Part shown: positions 33,851 to 41,900 of the stretch, piece by piece
Layout: every line of letters starts with the position of its first letter
Numbering within the stretch: the stretch's first letter is position 1
From: Trissonchulus latispiculum
Taxonomy: Eukaryota; Nematoda; Enoplea; Enoplida; Ironidae
Assembly: GCA_030248195.1 (NCBI GenBank)
Contig: JASAND010021436.1
Span: 1 to 64,000, forward strand
Direction of reading: 5' to 3'
Length of the DNA stretch: 64,000 bases
The notes under the pieces: model-generated
The model's input: only the letters and a program-made list of their open reading frames with translations
Told to the model about the DNA's origin: nothing
Databases searched by the model: none
Position numbers and translations under genes: made by a program

Positions 33851-34437
33851 CCAAACTCTACAGTATTATTTAAGACTAAAGGATTAGGAGAAATATGAAA
33901 CCAAAAACTCTTGTGTTGTCTTTTCTACAGCAAACTATAAGAAAAAGCATTTGGACATACCCGACTATCTGTTACCTATTTCCGGAGCTATATCAATTAT
34001 TTTGATAGGGCATCTTGTAATACAGCACTGAAACACATAAAAATGTTCATACATGATTGCTGTCAAATGCCAATAATATAATTATTAGGCAATACATAGA
34101 TATCGTAACATAAACTATATGCGTAGTGCATGCGACCTCTACCAGACTTAATTCTCAAACCCGCGGCTCATCAGTTGAGGAGTGTGGAATTCAGTTTTTT
34201 AAATACTTTTACAAAATCCCCCAAAAATATATACCAAAATTAGTTTCACCGCCGGTCGCCTCAAACTAGTGAAATTTAATTGACACATAAACATGAAACA
34301 AGATTTGTGTGACAACATAAAAACCTAAACAAAAACGTCTATTTAGAAATGTGTATCCAAGAATTTAATGGTGAAATGTCTAAAAGGTTATTAAAATTGT
34401 TGTGTTTACATGACTTCAAAAAGTAGCGTTTTAAGCT
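33851..34437. other. Transition DNA between LINE and Penelope-like element
   Basis: No supported coding sequence. It may hold the 3' untranslated end of the Penelope-like element and the left flank of the LINE insertion. Confidence 0.35.
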
Positions 34438-36115
34438 TCAGGTTTTATAATTCTTTTGTTTAAGCTTCAGATACACTTCCCTAGAAATTTTTAAAAAATC
34501 ATCAGAATTGCTACACAAATTTGAAATTCTAATAATTTCATTAGCAAAAACGTTGTAACAGCAGAATTTGGAAATATTGCGATCTATTTCTGGCAAACTA
34601 ACAGCGTTGAACGAGAAAAATTTTCTTGTATCAAAAACCGAAGTTATAATTTTTCCATTTTCTATGTTAATTTTTACATCTAGAACGTCTGCTAGTGAAA
34701 AATGATCATTTACTAAGTTCAGTTCTAGATCCGATGGATAAATGAGTTTCCAAAGTTCTAAGAAAATTTCGCCATCATTAATAACCGTTATGTCGTCAAT
34801 ATATCGAAAAACATAATTAATTAGTTCAAGCGTTTTATAGTCGTTTCTATTAGTCAAGTTTAATAAATTTGAATTCGTAGTAAAACAATACAAGATTAGC
34901 TAAGAAAGGACCACAACTTGTACCCAGCGGCATACCTATCTTCTGCCTAAAAACTTTACCACCTACACAAAATCATGCATTATTTACCAACCATTTACAC
35001 ATTTCACAAAAGGTTTCATAGTCTACGCATCTACTAGATTTGTTTTCACTGAAATAAGCTGATTTAAAACCGAAATTTAATCTTCTTTTGTTGTCCAAAA
35101 GCAATTTTAGCTATTGCAGTTATTGCTTCGATAATTTTGTCGTGATTTAAATTTGTATATAACTGCGAAAAATCGAAAGTATAAACTGATTTATCTTTGT
35201 TTTGCATAGAAATTTGTCGTAAACAATTAACTATAGGTTTACTACTATCAACTATCCAAAAAGGATTACAACCTCCATTACACCTAGCAATTGTGTTACT
35301 GTATGGCTTCATTCTTTTTAAAATTGTCTTCAAAGAATTATTTTGAAGATATTTGGAAATGGCCGATTCTACTTCCTTAACTAATTCCGTGGAATTTTCC
35401 TCTAGAAGGTAAACGGTATTTTGTTCCCTTTTCAAAAAGTTTTCGTAAATTATTATCTGAGATTATATTTAAATCTCCCGTGACCACATGTCCATGAAAG
35501 TTGTCTTTGAACTTTGAATTAACATAGTCACAATTACCTGAAAAATCATCATTCAAATTAACTGTACTGGCAAACTGTTTGTAGTTAAATACTTGACTAG
35601 AAAAAGGTTTTTCGTAAGAATAAATTACTTTAGGAAAACATTTTTTGGCATCTACGCCTGTAGGCCAACAACTTTGAACTCTAGTGTTTGCAAAGATTTT
35701 TGCAAAATTTATTTTATCGAATAATTTACTAGAATACTTTATAAAAAGTTTTGGTTTTGCTTTTTTACCAGCATTCTGAACTTTTACTACTTTATCAAAT
35801 TTGTAACGAAGCAGATCTTTAACAATTTCATCAGCAGGTACAGTGTTTCTATTTAGTACATGCATGGTAAATTCATTCAGTATTCATTCATGTATTCAGG
35901 TAAATATAAAACTTTAGCATCTCTATTATTTAAACTGAAGATTTTATTTACAATACACAATCTACTTTCTGCAGGACACGAAATAAAACTTTTATGGATC
36001 TCTTCTATAAATTTACCAGGATCTAAAGTTGCATCTGCGTTTATTTTTCTAAGAACACGAGTTTTACTGCGCTTATTACCCACTTTAAAACGTTTATTAA
36101 AGCTACTGAAAACTG
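34438..36115 (-). pseudogene. Penelope-like element, reverse transcriptase part
   Basis: Read leftward, the pieces are a segment (36115-35877) continuing the GIY-YIG frame from 48950, then 35865-35377 with GDLNIISDNNLRKLFEKGTKYR-type sequence (a Penelope RT signature), then 35435-35064 with VYTFDFSQLYTNLNHDKI (motif A), a PLGTSCGPFLANL block near 34920, and 34893-34438 with FRYIDDITVINDG (catalytic YIDD). Frameshifts or stops at about 35875, 35400 and 35060-34900 break it, so it is inactive. In minus-strand order the GIY-YIG nuclease (49542-48950) lies before the RT. This is the permuted layout described for Naiad-type Penelope-like elements and the reverse of classical Penelope. The complete LTR element 36116-48949 sits inside it. 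Confidence 0.75.
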
Positions 36116-36497
36116 TGTCACTACCAGAAAGCCATAATATATATAAAGAACTCGCAAACAAAATCATACATAAGATAAAACATACCTCATTTATATATAT
36201 ATACCATTGTGCTAATATTGTTACTGTCGTTATGCCGCATATATGCTACAGGTACATTTAAAATAACAAAACCAAAATATGTTTAGATATATATACACTA
36301 TAATATATTATTGTCCTTATACAAACTGTCGTTTACGTATATATACTTGTTTAATGTCTTATAGATGTCATAAATTGCATACGTACACTGGCCCGTATTT
36401 ACTTAATGTCATTAATGTCACTGTTATCAGTTTAATAGAACAACCATTGTCACTATTATCAGTTTAATAGAACAACCATAACATGATGTTGGCAGCC

Positions 36498-36553
36498 CTC
36501 GGGGGCTGCTGAACTAATAAACTCCTTAAACAAAAGGAGTTTCTTAGTTCAGC
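36498..36553 (+). other. U3 hairpin with about 20-bp stem
   Basis: CTGCTGAACTAATAAACTCCTT pairs with AAGGAGTTTCTTAGTTCAGCAG with one mismatched region, flanked by GGGG/CCCC. It is repeated in the 3' LTR at about 48411-48466. It may be a DNA cruciform or an RNA structure in read-through transcripts. Confidence 0.65.
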
Positions 36554-36610
36554 AGAACCCCTGTGGTCTTGCCTATGGCCTATGTTGTACTTGTTCAAAA
36601 TCGTAAACAC

Positions 36611-36777
36611 TCCCTTTTATATGTAACTAGGTTATTACAAAAATTTCACCCCCATTAAATTTAAACTTACTAACCCTCTTTTCTCTATTTTCAACCCCCT
36701 TTTCATCTTACAATCACACCCTCAAGGGTCCCTAGTTACATATAAAAGGGAAGCTCGTTTAATGCAAACAGTCAGTC
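36611..36777 (+). promoter_or_regulatory. LTR core promoter, TATA plus initiator, with mirrored TATA
   Basis: TATAAAAG at 36741-36748 and the initiator TCAGTC at 36772-36777 place the start A at 36774, 33 bp from the T of the TATA box, close to ideal. The 20-bp block CCTAGTTACATATAAAAGGG (36731-36750) occurs in exact reverse complement at 36611-36630, so a TATA box also faces the other way. R would start at 36774 and contains the AATAAA signal. Confidence 0.75.
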
Positions 36778-37037
36778 TGATGAATAAACTTATTCTTCAC
36801 GTCGTCGTCTTGACTCACGACTCAATTTCCAACTAACCATAATCACCAACACATTAATTCCTTACCATTCTAATTCATACTCATTTCATACTTACTAATT
36901 CACAATCCAAACTAACTAAATCTGATCCGAATTCAAACTCATCTCATACGTACTAATCAAATTTCAAGACTAATTTAGTAACAAACACAAACCTTAATTC
37001 CAACTCATTCCTAAATCAACCTTGCACGGTTACATTT

Positions 37038-38924
37038 TTGGAGGTTCCACCGAGATCCCACTCTACCGTGGACTTGGGAACTGTCAACCAGACTGAGTCG
37101 CCTGCCACTACGACTGAAGTAAACGGCGCTGCAACTGTTAAGACTGAAGCTTCCGAAAGCCCATCAACAAGAACTCCCAGTCAATCTACCCAGACCGAAT
37201 ACCAACTTTCCAGAGCATCCGAATTCTCTGAACGAATTCGAAGTTTAAACCAACGAATTAACCAGTCTATTGACCGACTGCAGCAAGACAGAAGTTTACC
37301 GGGAAGACCTACCCCGAGCAATACAAGTACTACCAGACTGAATTCAGACAAATCCAATTCGGACAGCGACGACAGTGCTAGTACCACATTCTCTGGCTTT
37401 AATCCTTCTGACGTCGAAGAAACAGAGAGAATCCTACAGCAGATGTCACCAACCCCACAGCCTCCCATGCAGCAAGGGGGACAACAAATCCCAGATCTTA
37501 CCCAACTTCACAATGCTCTACAGAATTTGCCCAGCAGCTTAAAACAAGCTATGACTGGCATGAGCGGAGTAACCAGTCTTACCGGGTTGCGTTATTCCGG
37601 ACAAGCCCATGAAAGTTGGAAGGAGTTCATAGACTCATTCGATATTATCGGTACGGCTAATGGTTGGACTGCCGACGAAAAAGCCAGAATGCTGCCTGTT
37701 TGTCTGCAAGGACAGGCAAGAGATATATACGCAGCACTTGACAGTGTTGTTAAATCCAGTTATCCCGACCTAATTAGAGCACTGAAGTGTGCGTTAGAAC
37801 CAGCTGAAATGGCCAGGTTTAAAAGTGCCCAACTACACCGACGGACTCAACAGCCACACGAGCGTGTTTCTGACTTCGGTGCGAATATTAAGAAATTGGT
37901 GAAGGGCGCTTACCCTAAATTCGACGCCGACCATCAAGAAAAGCTGTGTCTAGAATTTTTCATTGCCGGGTTACTACCCCACTATGGACGTTTGGTAATG
38001 GCTAAGGAGCCCATAAATTTTGAAGAAGCCTTAAAGTCCGCAAAGCTCATAGAAGCTGGGGAATTTCTGACAGCGGGTCTCAGCCCAAGCGGTACAGTAA
38101 TGGCCAGAACTCAAGCTGAAACATTGGCTGTGGCCAAGGCAAAATATACTGAAGATAAAGAATGGAAACAAGCCATCAAGGAGATTAATGACAAATTACA
38201 AACCTTAACGATGGATCAACAACGCCAAAGTGGCTATGTGCTGGGTCTAATGGAAAGACCCCATAACTCCGCAACTCCACAACCTCTTGTGAGAAGAGAT
38301 AACAGTACCAGACCTGCAACAGTACGCGGCTGGACTACTGACAGCCGTATCATCTGTCATTACTGTAAAAAGCCAGGCCATTTCGTCATCAACTGCCGGA
38401 AACGAAAGCGTGACAGGGAGGCCCAAGGATCAAATAATGGCACAGCCAACTGGCGCCAAAACCACTCAAATCAAGCAAACTGGAGGAATCGTGGAAATAA
38501 TCATGCGAACTCGTCAGCTGGCGTACATCGAAACCAAATAAATCAACATGCCTACGCTATTGCAGCAGACACTACAGGGTCTGCAGAGGATGAAGCAGCT
38601 ACGACAGATGTGACGGAACTACAAGAGACTATTAAAATGCTTAGCGAACAGAACCAAGAACTACTGAACAGTCAATACTCAGATTTTGTGGGCAGCATAA
38701 CTGTCCGGCCCACCGCTGCCGATAGTCAAAACAATGACATGCGCAACTACGGCGATGATTCCAAAGAATCTGATTCGATTGCTGACACAAAAAGCTCTCC
38801 AATCTTCACTATGCCGACTGGGAACGCTCCAGTTACTAAATCTGAGAGCGTGAAATCGCACAAACTACGAACGAAGTCACAAATAGTCTGGAAATACTCA
38901 GCAAGAACCGCGACGAGCCAATGA
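37038..38924 (+). CDS. gag: Gag polyprotein with zinc knuckle
   Basis: The frame is open from 36957, inside the LTR, through the primer site, to TGA at 38922-38924. The nominal start at 37038 is TTG. The first in-frame ATG is codon 136 (37443), so either the first 135 codons are not translated or a non-AUG or spliced start is used; the upstream part has coding-like composition (Ser/Thr-rich, acidic). The capsid region runs from about residue 170 (LTGLRYSGQAHESWKEFID...ARDIYAALD...HERVSDFGANIKKL...FFIAGLLP) and matches Ty3/gypsy Retrotrans_gag. The nucleocapsid has one CCHC knuckle: C440, C443, H448 and C453 (CHYCKKPGHFVINC). It forms the virus-like particle and packages RNA. It carries no protease; that lies in the next frame, after env. 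Confidence 0.88.
   Translation: MEVPPRSHSTVDLGTVNQTESPATTTEVNGAATVKTEASESPSTRTPSQSTQTEYQLSRASEFSERIRSLNQRINQSIDRLQQDRSLPGRPTPSNTSTTRLNSDKSNSDSDDSASTTFSGFNPSDVEETERILQQMSPTPQPPMQQGGQQIPDLTQLHNALQNLPSSLKQAMTGMSGVTSLTGLRYSGQAHESWKEFIDSFDIIGTANGWTADEKARMLPVCLQGQARDIYAALDSVVKSSYPDLIRALKCALEPAEMARFKSAQLHRRTQQPHERVSDFGANIKKLVKGAYPKFDADHQEKLCLEFFIAGLLPHYGRLVMAKEPINFEEALKSAKLIEAGEFLTAGLSPSGTVMARTQAETLAVAKAKYTEDKEWKQAIKEINDKLQTLTMDQQRQSGYVLGLMERPHNSATPQPLVRRDNSTRPATVRGWTTDSRIICHYCKKPGHFVINCRKRKRDREAQGSNNGTANWRQNHSNQANWRNRGNNHANSSAGVHRNQINQHAYAIAADTTGSAEDEAATTDVTELQETIKMLSEQNQELLNSQYSDFVGSITVRPTAADSQNNDMRNYGDDSKESDSIADTKSSPIFTMPTGNAPVTKSESVKSHKLRTKSQIVWKYSARTATSQ
37039..37056 (+). promoter_or_regulatory. 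Primer-binding site for tRNA-Gln
   Basis: TGGAGGTTCCACCGAGAT is the 18-nt complement of the 3' end of an animal tRNA-Gln (ATCTCGGTGGAACCT plus CCA). It lies 4 bp after the LTR end. Confidence 0.85.
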
Positions 38925-41900
38925 CAATTCGCCTTTGTCCAATTTCTTCGACGGCTACTCGCTGAAGTTAACAATCTTGCTCATAGCCATCGGCCTGATA
39001 ACACCAGTTGCATCAGTTCGAAGTATTAATGAAATGGCAAGCGGACCGATGGTGTGCCAAACTGAGCAAGGAAGAGCTCTGTGGCAATTACCGGGACGTC
39101 TCCAGTGCAGCTCCACAACAACTCCTGCTCGTAGAGAACTAGAGGATGTAGAGTTAACCCTCTACAAACGTAACTACGTCAAATATAAGTCAAAAGCATG
39201 GAAATGTACTATGGTGAAACAAACTGTACGGACATTCACATACTTTTTCGCAACCCACCACTTAAAAGAGGAAGAAAAACACGATCTAAGAGTGACCGGA
39301 ACTGAATGCGAATCTATGAGGAGATTCCATCAATGTGATGCTGGACCTCTTACATTGCGTGGCGGTCTATGGCAGACGGATAACGAAGTAAATTACGAAT
39401 GGTCTGGAGGGGGCATAAACTGCTGCCACTGGCACAGCTACACCGCTACTAATTGCTTCATGTATGAGGCGTACGTCTATAAACGTCACAGTAGTGAAAG
39501 TATGGAATCTACAGCTGGATGGGTAGAACACTGTGATTATAGATCTGGTGGGTGTCAACTTCGAGACGGTAGTTACCTACTATGGGAGCCAAACCAGGAC
39601 GAGCGATGTGAATTCCTCGAATGGCAAGCACTATCAGGCGAAATGTGGGGAACTAATTGGTTAGCAGACAACGACCAGTTAGCACTCACTTTCAAAAGCG
39701 GAAAGTTTGCGAAAGATTGTGTCGGCCGCACTATTCAGCTCACGGATCAGGGTATCCCCGTGAGACTCAACACACCAAGCCACAAAACTAAACGATCAAC
39801 ATCAAACTTCACAACACCAGAACAACTGATGGCTAGACTCCAGAAAACAGAAAATGTAGGGCCTCAACTTAAACAGTGGGCTATTAACAACGGAATCGTA
39901 ACGACCGACCTCATGGCTTCGTCACTACAGGCACAAGAATTTAAACTTGAAAGGAACCTAAATTTTGCCTTCAGACAGGCAATGAACGCCGCATGTCGAT
40001 CTATGGCAACAATCATGGAAGTCCTCAAAGCAGACATGATGGCGAATCCAACGCTTGCCATCAGAGCAATCTTAGGCCGGAACGACATCATTGCAAGAGC
40101 AGGAGGGAACGTGATATCTACATGGCCATGCCAAGAAATCGAACAAGGATTTTATCACTTCCAACCGATGAACGAATCATGTAGCATGGAAATCCCAATC
40201 AAATTTTTGCTCAACTCACAAGAATACACTGCCTATCTCGATCCTATTACTAACATTGTGCACAAAAATCCCTATCCAGTCGACTGTAGATTGAACAGAG
40301 AAATCCCAGTGCAGTTACATGGGAAAATGTACACTTACCAGAGCGAAACTGGCGATTTAACACCGTTGCTACACATCCCGGAGCTTAGAGCATTCTCATG
40401 GAATACTACCGAACCCTGGAGCTTTCAACCTACAATCTTCAGTCAAATCGTCATGTACAATTTCTCAGAGATTACCTCGGAAATCAGCCTAAACGAAATT
40501 ATCGGAGGGTTACAGTATCAACAAAAGATTCTGCAAGAACTCAGTGATCGCACCACCCGAAGATCACCAAAACAAGTGGCCCAAGGAGTGGTTACTGGAA
40601 TAATGAACAAAGGCTTCTTCGGATTTCTTCATGGATTCGCTGTCAGTCCATGGCAGCTATGGGTATTCTTAGTGTGCACCTACGTAACCCTCAGCTTCCT
40701 GTTATTACACTGCTGCCCAAATAACATCCGAGATGGTCTTACCTTCAATATCCCACGCTCATGGCCTCACTTTCGAAGATGGGCACACAAACGCAGGCGA
40801 TCAACTTCCAGAGCCTTGATGCTAAGATTCCGAAAACGGAAACGCAGCAGCCCAAACGGCAGCTCCAATAACGATCCAGACCCAGAAGAGCAAGAGATGG
40901 TCATCCTGCCTCCTTCCTGCCCACCAGCTTCTGCACCTACTCTAATAGAAAGAGTAAGACGTATGTCTACGCCAGCAAGAGCCCCTACAATACTGCATAT
41001 ACCTGCATTTGCTCCAGAAGAACAAGACGTGGAAACCAATGGTCTCCAAAAACCAGAGTCCTTATACCCACAAAAAGACCTTAAAATTGACCAACATACG
41101 CAAGTCTCACCTGCGGTGACTACTTTCCTTCCCTTTCATGCAACTACCGCTTACTGGCCAGATACTTTGAATTCACCAATTCAAAGAGAAACAACTAATT
41201 GTACCGGACTAGGCTCAACAGCAATACCAATTAAGATAAATTCTACACCAATCAAAGCTTTGGTCGACACTGGCTCAACAATCACTATAATTGACGAAAG
41301 TACCTACAGAAAATTGCAACTCCATAATTCTACATTGGCCCAGGAACACTCAAATATATCAGCAACCAGTATGACCGGACACGAGCTAGCAATCCTTGGC
41401 AAATCTGTCATACCGCTTCAAATCGGAACCCAAGTCTTCAACCATTCAACTTATATAGTATCAAAATCACCTCACGAATGTATCTTAGGAACTGACATTC
41501 TAAAACGACTTGGTCCCATCACAATAGACCTACAAAGGGAGACAGTAACGATACACAAAGGACAGCAAGACAAGAAAACACAGCATCCCACAGTCACCAT
41601 TAATGAAACCTTGACAATACCCCCTAGAACGCAAGTAACGTTCTCCTGTGGAGTCAAAGACTCCATCCAAGAAGGAATGTTTGAACCTAACCCGCGTTTC
41701 GAAGCCGCAACGGGACTTTATGTCGCAAGGGCGCTTGTCAAAGGTGGTCCTCAAATTCCAGTCAGAGTTATGAACATTAGCAATGCGCCAGTAAAAATAT
41801 ATGCAAAGGCCAACATCGGGTCTGTATGTACTATCCAACAAACGCATGGCAAAGCAGCAGAAAGCCACGTCGAGAAGATGCCGAATCCATTATCTGGTGT

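Larger units (their letters stand above)
36116..37034 (+). repeat. 5' LTR, 919 bp
   Basis: TGTCACTACCAG...CACGGTTACA. It contains a strong U3 hairpin (36501-36552), an inverted pair of 20-bp blocks carrying TATA sequences, a TATA box and initiator, and an AATAAA at 36783-36788 for 3' processing. A unit of about 33 bp (TTGTCACTRTTATCAGTTTAATAGAACAACC) is tandemly duplicated near 36413-36480. Confidence 0.93.
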
